Shown here one piece after another: positions 11,221-22,505 of a stretch of DNA of 64,000 bases. The position numbers and the translations under genes were made by a program. How positions within the stretch are numbered: position 1 is the first letter of the stretch; each line of letters opens with the position of its first letter. Source of the stretch: Chamaecyparis obtusa (Eukaryota; Streptophyta; Pinopsida; Cupressales; Cupressaceae); the NCBI GenBank assembly GCA_027943335.1, contig BSBK01007026.1, forward strand, positions 426,501 to 490,500, read 5' to 3'. A model generated the notes under the pieces. That model was not told where the DNA came from. It did not search any database and saw only the letters and a list, made by a program, of their open reading frames with translations.

Positions 11221-11479
11221 TAGTGAAAAGATTTTTTTGTGCTTTCACATTAGCTTACTTTTTTCTTTCTTCATTACAATTCAAAGGTCTTCTAAAAGGA
11301 GGATAGAAGCTAGATTGAACAACCTCCAAAATACCATTCTACTATATTTCCAAATACACTTCCATATTATCCTTCCAATAAGGAAAACTAGTGCCATCAA
11401 ATACCAGAGCCTGAAAGAGTAAGTTTTACACCATCCTAGATATACCTCAACCGGTTAAGCTTCTTCAAAAGGAACCTCA

Positions 11480-11490
11480 CATTGATACCA
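11480..11490 (-). promoter_or_regulatory. Primer-binding site of element W
   Basis: Minus strand TGGTATCAATG, two bases from the LTR edge; matches the initiator-Met tRNA complement over its first eight bases. Confidence 0.65.
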
Positions 11491-11492
11491 AT

Positions 11493-11617
11493 TATTGAAT
11501 ACACTTAGGATGTTTAGAGGGGAGGTCAATCAACATAAACCAAAATCACACTTGATTAAATGACTAGCTTCAATATTCACCACATAAAACAATAAGAAAA
11601 TAATAAACAAAACTAGT
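11493..11617 (-). repeat. 5' LTR of element W, outer fragment
   Basis: Matches 8407-8525. Cut at 11617 by insertion of element X; the LTR resumes at 27403. The original TG terminus has become TA. Confidence 0.85.
11613..11617. repeat. Target-site duplication of element X, left (diverged)
   Basis: CTAGT here against CCAGC at 27403-27407: two C/T differences. The uninterrupted relative in the other W LTR reads CCAAC at this place. Confidence 0.6.
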
Positions 11618-13204
11618 TGTAATGTAAGAAATGGTGAGAAATGCTAAGATGTAGATCACTCACCAAATCCAACATACATTAGAATACAAACCTCCAACAA
11701 GGTTAATCTTATTAGCACAACCAAGAAAGTAAGGGTGCCAATGCGTGATTTACATAATGTAAGGTTTTGAACTCTTTGTGATAGGAATGATAAGGAAATG
11801 TAAATCTGATCTATGAAGGTAAGTGCAAAGGAAAATTGATAGAATTGACTCACCTTGAAGTTAGAAGAGGGAAAATGACCTTCAGATATGAATTTGAGTG
11901 TTGTTGGGATGTCAGAATCAGGTGTAACTTTGAATCTGGGACTCTAATGTCTATAATTGTCTACCATGCAAATTTAAGCCAAAAAGTGGAAGACAATGTT
12001 GAGGAAGTCGACCTCGGCTTGGAAAAGTTCATGAAAATTGACCTAGTCCTTTCAGGTCCAAATTTGATGAAAATTTTTTAGGGTCTACAACTAGTTTTGA
12101 GACTTGAATCCAGATCTAAAACACCACAACCTATTACTACACACAGGAAATAAGAAGAAGAAGGTTGAGGGGAGAGGTTTGCCTCAGTCAAACCCCTATT
12201 TAGGAATCAACCTTGAAATGAAATGGAAAGAGAGTTGTCATGTAGCAGAGATTAGATCTAAACAATGGAATATATAATACCATGTAGATGCAATTACCAC
12301 TTAGAATGTGATCAAGTATGTTTATGTAATAGTTTTAACCTGATCATAAAAACCAAAAGGAAATCATGTAAAAAAAAATCTCATGTAGTAGATGTTTTAA
12401 TTACCCACAATGTTGGATTGAAGAAAAGAGAGAATACTTGATGGATGAATGTGGATCTCCCACCTTGATTGCAAACTCCTTTGCTTGGTCTCCAATGGGA
12501 AAAGAAGCTAGATCTATGGAAGGAAATGTCTTGCATGCATGAAGGAAATGAAGACTTGAAATACTTGAATGGATCTTGAACACTTGATAATGGATGATTT
12601 CATTAATGGATTCTTGCTTGCACTTTGATCTCTTGAATGCACAATGAATGTATGATAGCCCACGTGTATGTGTATATAGATTGTGGATGTAAAAATGAGA
12701 GGAAGAGGTCTCCTTTTATACACATTTTGGGGCTCAGATTTTATCCAGACCAACTGTAATTTTAAACCCTAGAAGAGAATCTTATCATTGAGCTTCGGGC
12801 CAATTTTGAGCATAAAACACTAGGATAATGTCGACCTAGCCAACCTAGTCCAGGTAAAATTGCCTCAAAATCTCTCAAGTTTTTGAGGAGTGTGCCAAGA
12901 AGTGATGGTTAAAGTCACATCCTATCAAGAGATCAGGGCCAATCCTAAAATCCAAAAATGAATGCATAGGTCCTAGGGAGAAAGTGAATTATGTAGTTTT
13001 ATGGAAAAATGAGAAATCATGCATGGAAGTTAGAGCCAACCTCGAGTTTAAACAAGATTAAGAGAAAGGGAGGACCTCTATCTGAATTACATATTTATTT
13101 AAGTAAAATATGAGGTCCTAGCTACCATAAGAAACACACTAAAGTAGGCTCAAAATGGTCCCAAAATGAGCACAAATTAAGTGCTTACTTTTTAGGACAG
13201 TAGA
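11618..13204 (-). repeat. 3' LTR of element X (1587 bp)
   Basis: Aligns with 17232-18004 continued at 26534-27402, including the region around 12380 that is uninterrupted here and so shows exactly where element Y entered the other copy. About one base in ten differs in a 250-base stretch compared by eye. The right end reads GTAGA where the partner has GTACA. Confidence 0.88.
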
Positions 13205-13207
13205 TTT

Positions 13208-13220
13208 AGCCCCCTTTTTA
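13208..13220 (-). promoter_or_regulatory. Polypurine tract of element X
   Basis: Minus strand TAAAAAGGGGGCT, three bases inside the 3' LTR edge. Confidence 0.65.
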
Positions 13221-13280
13221 GTGGGAGTATGAGACAAGCTTACACTCATGGTAAAGGAAGAGAAGGAAAGAAATAATGAT

Positions 13281-13302
13281 GAGAGAGAGAGAGAGAGAGG
13301 TG
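13281..13302 (+). repeat. GA microsatellite
   Basis: Uninterrupted GA dinucleotide run in the X interior. Confidence 0.85.
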
Positions 13303-13407
13303 AATTGCAAAGAAGTAAGACAATACAGAGTTCAAGGACGTAAGCCCCCAAACCAAGGATCTTAACTTCACATCCATGAAAAAGAGCACAAAAGCAAATC
13401 AAAAAGA

Positions 13408-13445
13408 AAGAAAGAAAGAAAAGAAAAGACAAAAGACACAACACA
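13408..13445 (+). repeat. AAAG-type microsatellite
   Basis: Purine-only run of AAAG and AAAAG units in the X interior. Confidence 0.7.
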
Positions 13446-13707
13446 CAAAAGGGGTTAGTACTAAAAAAAGAACTTCAAATCAACTAGTGAAAGAGACCTC
13501 GATCAAAAATGTCCTATCCACTAATATCATGTCTGGAAATCTATTGCAAGAGCACAATTGATCACGTAGGAAGAACAAGATCATTGTCAAAGACATTACC
13601 AACTCCATGATCTAACTCACTAGCATAACTATGAGAGCATAGAGAAAGAAACCATGAATCCCACAAACTAGCAAATTGTGTTATGTTAGGTGATACATGG
13701 GGAGAGA

Positions 13708-13752
13708 AGAGAGACAGAGACAGAGACACACACAGAGAGAGAGAGAGAGAGG
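13708..13752 (+). repeat. Compound GACA/GA microsatellite
   Basis: GACAGA units, then CACACA, then a GA run. Confidence 0.85.
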
Positions 13753-13800
13753 AGAATTAATAGCCTAACAAATTGTGTTATGATATTCAACTCTACCTTG

Positions 13801-13911
13801 AAAATTTTGCGTACGAAGCAAATCAAAAAAAAATTGCGCATAGGGCGGCTTTAAAAAATTTATGCATGGGGTGGATTAAAAATGTTTTGCATACAAGATG
13901 ACTTTAGGGAA
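13801..13911 (+). repeat. Degenerate 25-29 bp tandem repeat, four copies
   Basis: Four successive units with a core TGCRTA, then a GG-rich or AAG-rich middle, ending in an A-rich run (13801, about 13830, 13858 and 13883). The middle copies carry GGGCGGCTTTAAAA and GGGGTGGATTAAAA. Confidence 0.6.
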
Positions 13912-14639
13912 TCAGTCTTATATGGATCCATGAAAAAGCAATTAATATTAAGAAAATCCTATTTCCTTGTGGTTCAATGAACAAAGTGTTGGATATAATG
14001 TACAATGGAGGTTGTATGTATGTCCCTCTCCTTATGATGGAAAATTAGGAGACATAATAAGGAAGAGAATCAAGGATACCTACTTTCGACAACAAGAAGA
14101 TATCCTTAAAGCAACAATGTATGCCATAAACTTAGCTAAGAGTGTTGACCCTTATGAGCTAAGAAAATAGATAATCATGAAAGGATATTCCACTTGTGGG
14201 AAGAGACCCTTGAAAGGAAGAGATCTTGGATGCAAGACCACTACCTTCAAGAGGAGTTCTTGAACAAAGATATCATCTTCAAGGCAAAAGAGGGGGAAGA
14301 CAACAAGAATGCACCCATTTATATCCCAATTGCTAGGTGAAATATGGATTCTTGATGAAGGATGACAGACTTTGAAATGCATAGTAAGGGAATTTGTTTA
14401 TAATGAACATAGTTTTTCAAATAAAGATGAGGTTGTGATCAAGGATGCACACCCCTTGTATAAGAGAGAAACCTAAATCAAACAAATAATTCTTTATAAG
14501 AAAATAATGTCACGTGATAAATAAATACCACTATACTAAGGAAAGCAGATCCTTAGGAAAGATAGAGAGAAAAATAATATACATGAAACCTTGCCCCCCA
14601 AGTGTGAAGGCAAGATACAATATGCAGTGCATCCCTAAT

Positions 14640-15500
14640 GATAGTTACTTCATTAAAGATGCGTAATTCCAAGTAAAATAAGTTGCAGACCAGAGAATAA
14701 CTCCTAATGTAAAACAGACATATTTACGCTAGAAAATATATCATGTATAAAGTAAGAAAGTCATCAAGGAAAGAGATGAATGATGATATGGATGATTATT
14801 AAGTAATAGACATGTCCTTTGAGGCATGAAAAATATTGTTAAGCATGAAACAAAATATCTCATGCCAAAAAGGATGTGCAATCATGAAATAATACCAATC
14901 CATGAAGAGATGAAGAAAAGGAGAAGGATGCCACATTATGTCTACTTAGTGGTCAACCCAATTATACAAGATATGTACTTCCAAGAAAGGAAAGAATTGT
15001 AAGGAGGATACTAATCTCATTAAGGGGAAAGATCCTAAACAACAAGTCTGTACATGGGAGGACATCATAGTACAAAAGAAATGATCAACAAAGAGATAAT
15101 GTGCCTATTTAAGGAGAAGATAGAAAGAATGATCTAATACATGCCCTAAATGATAGATCTTTTAATTATAGGCATGTGCTTTGAAGAAAGCATAAATTTA
15201 CAATCAAGGATAAAAATCCTTGTAAAACGACAAAGCCATGCAAGAAATGACAGCATATTACCAAAGATGCAATGTCACAAGGGATATTAAATGCATTGAA
15301 GAGAAGGAGAGGAAGGACACACTAAACTCCCTAAATGGTTTCTTATTTATAAAAGATATGTGCTATCAAAAAATAATAAGATTGCAACTCAAGATGTCAA
15401 TCTCTTGAAAGAGAATGTCCTTATGTATGCATGCGAGAAAGAATGTCATTGTATAAAAGAAACATGTCAATCAAAGGGAGAAATTAATAAACCCCTGAAA
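14640..15500 (+). repeat. Degenerate repeats of about 160-200 bp inside element X
   Basis: Similar segments recur with the landmark RYATGTNCTTT or ATATGTGCT at about 14811, 14968, 15173 and 15355. Each is preceded by an AAGGAGA-rich stretch and a CCCTAAATG or CCCAATTAT piece. Spacing is 157, 205 and 182 bases. No conserved frame was found through the units. Confidence 0.5.
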
Positions 15501-15539
15501 GAAGGAACAAATGATGATCCCTTGTCCCCTAGCTAACAG

Positions 15540-16089
15540 AGCAAGAGATATTTCCTATTATGATGCCCCAAGCTCATTACACAAAGGGCTTGGCATAATG
15601 GAGAGCAACATAATAGGAAAAGAAGATGCTAATCTTAGGATTAACAAGACAGAAATAACAATTACATACAAATATTACAAATATCAGAAAATAATAAACC
15701 ACACAGAAGAGAACACAATACACAAAGATTTAACATGGTTCACGCAATCCCTGGGCTACGTCCACCAACAGTGAGTCCAATATTATTATTATCCAGTGAT
15801 TAAAACCTGATTACAATCTGTAATCCCTTACAGCTCAATTCTGCTGCAAGTACTAAAATCATACATAATGAAAAAACCCTAACCCTAAGCCATATTATAC
15901 AATATTTTACCGCTTTACGGTTAGAAATGAGTTACAATATGTCGACCTAAAAATAGCTGAAAATATGTCGGCCTCAAAAAAATTCACCTCGGGGGTTCGG
16001 GGGCCCAATCCAGCCCCGAACCCAGGCGAGGTCAGGAGGAAAAGTGTACAATACTTTCCTAGATAGTACTTTCTTGATCAGTCACCACA
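15540..16089 (-). repeat. Possible Copia LTR fragment nested in element X
   Basis: Carries LTR-like features seen in other Copia LTRs (a TTTAACATGGTTCACGCAA block near 15730) and a GC-rich CGGGGG island near 15994. Read on minus it begins TGTGGTGACTG. The nonamer AGCTAACAG occurs on both sides (15531-15539 and 16090-16098), which may be a duplication or chance. No partner LTR in the window. Confidence 0.4.
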
Positions 16090-16129
16090 AGCTAACAGCT
16101 AAGGTATTTCTTTAATATGGAGAAAATGT

Positions 16130-16690
16130 AAAATGTCTGGTGTTAAGAGAAGAAGACATCTATCAACCAAATCTTGAACAAATTGTCTAAACACATCACA
16201 ATCACAAAGAGAATGCTTATTAGAATAATGAAAGGAGCATGAAAATTTACCATTGATGGGTCACTTTTGTTGTTCACGGTATCTATAAGGAAATCACATC
16301 CTTGAATTATACTTGATATCCAAATAGATTTTCTTGGCCAAGGCTACACGGTCATCAAAAGGTGATGGATCATGGGATGGTGTTGGCAAAGAGAATGTCA
16401 AGAGGAGGTTTTGGCTGGAGAAAATGTTAGCTTGAGTTATATGAAATTCTTCAAGAGGATGAGGAAACTTAAGGCTTTGGTCACTAAATCCTTGATCTTT
16501 GTACTCGTGTTGAATAGGTTGTGATGTAGATTTAGAAGGTAATTCATCTTGAGGAGTGTGAGTGGAAGGAAGAGAAGTATGGATAGTTTCTCTAGGAAGA
16601 GCATCATTCTTATTATACTTGGTTCATGAGAAAGGAGGAGGATTATCCCTTATTCTTGGAAAGAAATAATATAGGAAGTGTCTAACATCT
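16130..16690 (-). pseudogene. Element X gag relic with CHHC zinc motif
   Basis: The minus strand is nearly open across about 180 codons, reading PTPSHDPSPFDDRVALAKK, IYLDIKYNSRM and, after two TGA stops, CSFHYSNKHSLCDC. The last is C-X2-H-X4-H-X4-C, the knuckle form with His at the second ligand that is common in plant Ty3/Gypsy gag proteins. The upstream part is Ser/Pro/Gln-rich. Both stops fit single changes (Gly or Arg, and Trp, codons to TGA; inference). This is the only coding trace in X and places its ancestry with Gypsy elements. It is too short and degraded to define full gag domains. Confidence 0.6.
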
Positions 16691-17213
16691 AGATCATGGA
16701 TAATATTTTGAATGTTTTAAAAGGAATCATACGAATTATCGACCATGGGATCACTAGGAGCTAGATCTTGAGGGAGAAGAATAGAATTATAATTAGGCTC
16801 ATTAACAAAGACCCTTATGTTATCTATATATTGCATGAATTTGGTTAAAATTTGAAAGAATAAAGACACATGAAACATTGATAATGGTCTTGAAATATGC
16901 CTTACAAGGAAGAGATATATGGGTTAATCTCATTATGCCATATGCAAGAATACCATGAAAGAATACAAACATAATGAAATGCAAGAAAATATGGTTCATT
17001 CTATGTGCTTGATAAAGAGATGTAAGAAGGAATGTAATGACATAAGTAATTCACACCACTCCAATTTAGAGAGATCTATGTTAACAAATGCACAACTAGA
17101 TCTCAAAATAGGAATGTGATAAAGATTAGGATTAATATGATGTAGCAAAGAGTAATATAAATTCTAATTCACACAAAGTAGATCTAGATACCAAATCAAA
17201 ATGGAAATGGCAT

Positions 17214-17228
17214 GCGTTGGGTTCACCA
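17214..17228 (-). promoter_or_regulatory. Primer-binding site of element X
   Basis: Minus strand TGGTGAACCCAACGC, three bases from the LTR. It starts TGG as expected for a tRNA 3' end complement; the exact tRNA was not identified. Confidence 0.55.
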
Positions 17229-17231
17229 AAA

Positions 17232-18004
17232 TGTAATGTAAGAAATAGTTAGCAATTCTAGGATGTAGATCACTCACCAAATCCAACATACATTAAAATA
17301 CAAAACCTCCAACAAGGTGAATCTAATTAGCACAACCAAGAAAGTAAGGGTGCGAATGCATGATTTACACAATGTAGGGTTTTGAATTCTTTATGATAGG
17401 AATGATAGGGAAAAGTAAATCTAATCTATGAAGGTAAGAGCAAAGGAAAATAGATAGAATTGACTCACCTTGAAGTTAGAAGAGGAAAAATCACCTTCAG
17501 ATCTAAATTTGACTGTCGTCAAGATGTCAAAATTAGGTGTCACTCTGGATCTGGGACTCTGATATCCATAACTGTCTACCATGCAAATTTAAGCCAAAAA
17601 GTGGAGGAAAAGGTCAAGAAATTTGACCTCGTCCTGGACAAAGTCGTGAAAGTTGACCTAGTCCTTTCAGGTCCAAATCTAATGAAAATTTTTAAGGGTC
17701 TACAATTGGTTTTGAGACTACCAAATCTGGATCTGAAACTCCAGAACCTATTTATGCACATAGAAAAGAGGGGGGAAAAGGTTGAGAGGAGGGGTTTGCC
17801 TCAACCAAACCCTTGTTTAGAAATCAACCTTGAAATTAAATAAATGAAATTGAAAAAGTGTTGTCATGTCGTTGAGATTAGACTAAACAATGGAATATAT
17901 CATACCATGTAGATGCAATTACCACTTAGAATGTGATCAAGTATGTTGATGCAATAGCTTTGACTCAATCATAAAAACTAAAAGAAAATCATGTAAGACA
18001 AAAC
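17232..18004 (-). repeat. 5' LTR of element X, inner fragment
   Basis: Matches 11618-12384. Interrupted after 18004 by element Y; the rest is 26534-27402. Confidence 0.88.
18000..18004. repeat. Target-site duplication of element Y, left
   Basis: AAAAC, identical to 26529-26533. Confidence 0.9.
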
Positions 18005-19674
18005 TGTTGGAAGTGGTGACTATTCTGAGAGGGGGGGTGAATCAAGACAGTATAAAATTTAACAAGATAATCACAAAAGAAAACTACAAACTTCTGATAA
18101 AAAGATAGATTTATATACTGTGAAAATAAATCAGCACGGAAAGTAACACCTCACAAAACAAGACAAGAATTTTGTCAAGTGGGAAACCCTCAAAACCTTA
18201 TGGCTTTTTCACAGGGAGAAAAACCACTCCTATCTAACCTGTAATTTTATTGAGTAATAACCCTCTTCATACAATACCAGCTACAACTGCCTTCCTGGGC
18301 TACAACCCTTTCTCTTCTTTTTCAAAGTCTATTTCAGACCATACAATTTATACATATAACTGTATGTTTTGTACAAGCATACATCTTATATATATATAAA
18401 TTTTAAGATAGTTCTTTCAATGTTTTAAATCAAGATCAATCACTTTCTTTTTTCACATCTTTACATTCATCTCTGCCTCCTAAATAGGAAGAATATCTTT
18501 TCAAAGAAATTTCAAAATCGGTTACAACAGATGTTGCAACTGATAGCCATATAAATTCAACATTAACTTCTAAAAAACTGAATGAGTAAACTGTATATCG
18601 AAGATTCTTGGTGAGAATAGAAAATTATTTCTCAAGAACTGAACTAAACTGATTTGAAACATAACTTATTTGTTACACAAAAATAACTATATAACTTCCA
18701 ACTAGCTACTACTTATTCTCCATAAAATGTTGCAAAGAATACCAAGTTACAAATAGAAAGATGCCCAAACACAATGTCGTCAAGACTGCCCAGGTGACAA
18801 AAAGACACGAATCTCCTTCTTTTAAACAATATTCAAAAAACCATACTGAAAGAAATGTTGGAGAACAAAGTTTCAATCCTTTTTCTGTGATTCATCTTAA
18901 GTCAACATATTGTGCAATAGAAAAAAACAAATCTTCAAGAATATGCATAGGAAACTAATATAACATCAACTCTTGACTATTTTTTTCCAAGAAAAGAAAA
19001 ACAACTGGCTAAAATGCATACCTCTGAATAGTGACCAAATGACAAAGAACTATCCAAAAAATACTGCCAGTATGGTATCCAGTGAAAACCAAATGCTCAG
19101 AGTGTTTCACAGTAAACAAAGTATGTATCAATCATTTTATCAAAAGAGAATCTCAGATCCATAATACAAAACAAAAGAACGAGATCATCCTTTGGAAACC
19201 AGACAACAAATACCTGTAAAAAGATGCAAAGATACCATAAAAATGGTATTAACCTGTTCCTTTCAAGAAGATGAATAACATAGTAAAAACCCACAACCAT
19301 GAAGTCAACACAAAACCACCAAACCTTCACTGTAATAATCATAGTGGCGCCCTCAGTTAGGGCAAGAAGAAATGATACGCATGAAGAAAATCTCTTGATA
19401 ATAATAATAAGACCAAAAAGGAATCCTTAATGAAAGTTTAAATGTATTTCACGTCCACCACACATAAAACCATGTGGAACAATAATAACCAAATGTTGAC
19501 AACTGAGACTCAACAAGAAACCATCATACTACTCAAGTAACTCAAGTTTAACCTCATAGTATAGTACAACCACATCACAGCATGCCAAAAAAATATGACA
19601 CATTACAAGCAATTCACATCATGCCAGATGGATGCCCAAACATGACAGTGCATCAAGGACAAATAAATACAACA
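18005..19674 (-). repeat. 3' LTR of element Y (1670 bp)
   Basis: TGTTG...CAACA termini; co-linear with 24857-26528 over its full length. Confidence 0.95.
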
Positions 19675-19688
19675 ATCTCCCCCATTTG
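19675..19688 (-). promoter_or_regulatory. Polypurine tract of element Y
   Basis: Minus strand CAAATGGGGGAGAT, abutting the 3' LTR. Further copies of TGGGGGAGT lie at about 20121-20131 and 20201-20212. Confidence 0.8.
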
Positions 19689-19940
19689 TCCTTGAGGAAA
19701 AAATATTTGTATTCCCTCATATATCATATGATCAAATATAAATGAATGATCAATATAATCATGCAAACAAGTAAGTATATAAAATGCCAAAAACTCATAC
19801 TTACTTGCATATATGATAACTATGAGCATGCATTTACATTTGACTAAAGGAAGTATGATATATAAAAGAAAACAAATGAAATACCATAAATACCTGTCAG
19901 ACCTGAATGTGAACATGGCAACCATCTGTAACACATAAGA

Positions 19941-20113
19941 AACCTACCAATCAACCAAATCATCACTGATCCAACCAATCTGAAACATATATGAGAGCTG
20001 CTAATCAAACTGAGAAACCTACCAACCAACCAAACCAACACTAATCCAACCAATCTGAAAAGATACCAGACAACCAAACCATCACTAATCCAACCAATCT
20101 GAAAAGATTCCAG
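19941..20113 (+). repeat. Three direct repeats (44-54 bp) between pol and PPT of element Y
   Basis: Units 19941-19986, 20016-20069 and 20070-20113 share ACCAAACCATCACTAATCC and CAACCAATCTGAAA. Noncoding segment downstream of the pol stop. Confidence 0.75.
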
Positions 20114-20281
20114 ATGAACTACTCCCCCATTTTGCATCAAGGACACAAAAGACTACTAGAAAAGAGTAAGAAGATGATGAAGAGGCAGCAGTAACCTCGC
20201 ACAGACTCCCCCACAAGGGAAAAACTTAGTGCAGTAGAGAAAGAGAAACAACACCCAAGTGCGGAGTTGTTCAAAAGAGGC

Positions 20282-20809
20282 TCAGGGAAGAGCTTTAGTA
20301 AAAATATCTGCCACGTGTGCCTGAGTAGGAACATAAATTAACTGGAACTCATTTGCAAGTACATGATCACGCAAAAAATGAAGTTTAATGGTCACATGTT
20401 TGGTGCGTGAATGCATAACGGGATTTTTACTTAACTGAATAGCACTCATATTATCACACATGATAGAAATAGGTTTAGGGATCTGAATACCAAGATCAAA
20501 TAATTGATACATCATCCAAATTAACTGAGTACAGCAAGTAGTAGCAGCAACATACTCAGATTCACAAGTAGATAAAGTGACACAGTCCTGTTTCTTACTA
20601 TGCCAGGAAACCAAATGATTACCTAAGAAAAATGCAGCACCACTAGTGCTCTTTTTATCATCCGAGCCACCCCAATCTGAATCAATGTAACCAAGTAAAG
20701 TGAAATCATCAGTATGTGGATACCATAAACCAAAATCAAGAGTGCCTTGAATGTACTTAAAAATCTGTGTAACAGCATGAAGATGAGATTGTTTTGGAGC
20801 AGACTGAAA
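20282..20809 (-). pseudogene. Element Y RNase H domain
   Basis: Same frame as the RT upstream, after a TGA at 20810-20812. It reads YIDSDWGGSDDKKSTSG, SWHSKKQ, CESEYVAATTCC, CDNMSAIQLSKNP, HSRTKHVTIK and ends VADIFTKALP at the natural stop (20282-20284). The acidic residues D (DSDW), E (SEYVA) and D (CDN) of the Copia RNase H active site are present. The domain itself is uninterrupted. Confidence 0.92.
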
Positions 20810-20812
20810 TCA

Positions 20813-21886
20813 GGACACAAGACAAACTGCTTGCATCAGATCGAGTCTGGATGCAATAAGATATAACAAATTACCAATCATAAATCTGTAATAAGTTTGA
20901 TCCACTGGAGGTGAATCATCATCTTTAATAAGTTTGCACCCTATTTCCATAGGTGTGCTAATAGGTCTACAATCTGTCATATTAAATTTCTTTAACATTT
21001 CTTTGGCATATTTTGATTGAGACAAGAATAAACCATGCTCAAGCTGTGTTACTTGTAGACCAAGGAAAAATGTCAGTTCTCCTAAAAGAGACATCTCAAA
21101 TTTTGATGCCATGATATCTGAAAAATGCTTTGACAATGCATCATTAGTTGACCCAAAAATAATATCATCAACATAGACTTCCACAGCTAAGATATCTCCA
21201 TTAACATTTTTAATATATAAAGTGTTGTCTGCACTTCCTCATGTAAATCTGTTTGTTGTAAGATGCTTATCAAGTCTGGAATACCAAGCTCGAGGAGCTT
21301 GTTTTAGGCCAGCCTTTTTAAGACGATAGACATAATCAAGTTTATCAAATGACTCAAATCCTTCTGGTTGTTCCATATAAACTTCTTCATCAAGAAATCC
21401 ATTTAAAAAAGCAATTTTAACATCCATTTGGTAAACAGTGATTTTTTTGTAACTAGCATATGCAAGAAAAATTCTAATAGATTCTAACCTTGCAATTGGT
21501 GCAAAAGTCTCACCAAAATCAATGCCTTCCTGTTGGGCATAACCTTTAGACACAAATCTGGCTTTATTCCTTACTACTTTGCCATCTTCATTAATTTTAT
21601 TTCTAAAAATCCATTTCCCACCTATAACATTCTTGTTATCAAGTCTAGGAACAAGTTCCCATGTCTGATTTTTCTCAATCCGATTTATTTCATCTTGCAT
21701 AGCATTCATCCAGCAAGGTTCAGTCATAGTTTTTGGTTCAAAATTTGATAAGAGACAAAAATGTTCTACAATATGAGCATGTTCATTAAGTTTGGCTTTC
21801 CTTCTAGTTAGAATTCCTCCTTCTACAGACCCAATGACTTGAGATTCAAGATGTCTCTTTGCTATGATTCGAGAGGGAGTCTTCAA
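20813..21886 (-). pseudogene. Element Y reverse transcriptase
   Basis: Minus-strand frame covering the Copia [53 protein letters not shown], the first catalytic Asp in [31 protein letters not shown], then the catalytic YVDDIIFG. It continues through KYFLGL-equivalent TFFLGLQVTQ to RLDLMQAV. TGA codons at 21239-21241 (between thumb and YVDD) and 20810-20812 interrupt it; both fit CGA-to-TGA change (inference). Otherwise the frame is maintained with the RNase H. The catalytic residues remain, so decay is recent relative to X and W. Confidence 0.94.
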
Positions 21887-21895
21887 AGGAATTTT

Positions 21896-22505
21896 TTATT
21901 CTTGAGAATCTGAACAATGTTCTTGATCTGAATGATCAGAATGTTCTTGATTGTCAATATTGGGCTTATGATGTTCACAAGACACATGTTCTTTTCTTTG
22001 TAAAGACTCTTCTTCAACACAACTTTCATTGTTATTGTATAATAAGGAGCTTTCATCAAAAACCACATTAATTGCTTCAATGACTTTATTCAACCTTGTA
22101 TTATAACATTTAAAAGCTTTACTTTGCGTAGAATATCCCAGAAAAATACCTTCATCAGACTTGGAATTAAAACTATCTAACAAGTCATTGTCCTTCTTAA
22201 TGAAACACTTACAACCAAAAATCTTAAAACTCTTAACATTTGTTGTTTTTCCATGCCAAAGTTCATAAGGAGTATATGTTGTTCTTACTTTGATTTGAGC
22301 CATGTTAAGAATATGCACAGCGGTATGAACAGCTTCTTTTAAGAATTTATTAGGTAATTTTGCTTCATTCAACATAGTTCTAGCCATTTCCTTAACTGTC
22401 CTATTTTTCCTTTCAACAACACCGTTTTGTTGTGGTGTACGAGTAGTTGAAAACTGCCTCTTAATACCATGTTTTTCACAATACTCTACAAATTCTTGAG
22501 AGGTA
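21896..22505 (-). pseudogene. Element Y integrase C-terminal half
   Basis: After a one-base frameshift near 22505 the integrase continues through RTPQQNGVVERKN (third catalytic acid, Glu of the D-D-E triad), MARTMLNEAKLPNKF, AVHTAVHILN, PYELWHGKTTNVKSFKIFG and the GYSTQSKAFKCYN region. A Ser/His/Glu-rich linker follows and ends at a TAA (21896-21898). Integrase joins element cDNA to host chromosomal DNA. Confidence 0.92.

Noticed and set aside
13139..13444. 101-codon minus open stretch with hydrophobic runs
   Set aside because: Spans a GA microsatellite and the LTR/interior boundary of element X; low-complexity artefact.
15531..16098. 9-bp repeats AGCTAACAG taken as a Mutator-type target duplication
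   Set aside because: No terminal inverted repeats inside; the enclosed sequence looks more like a Copia LTR, whose duplications are 5 bp. Possibly chance.
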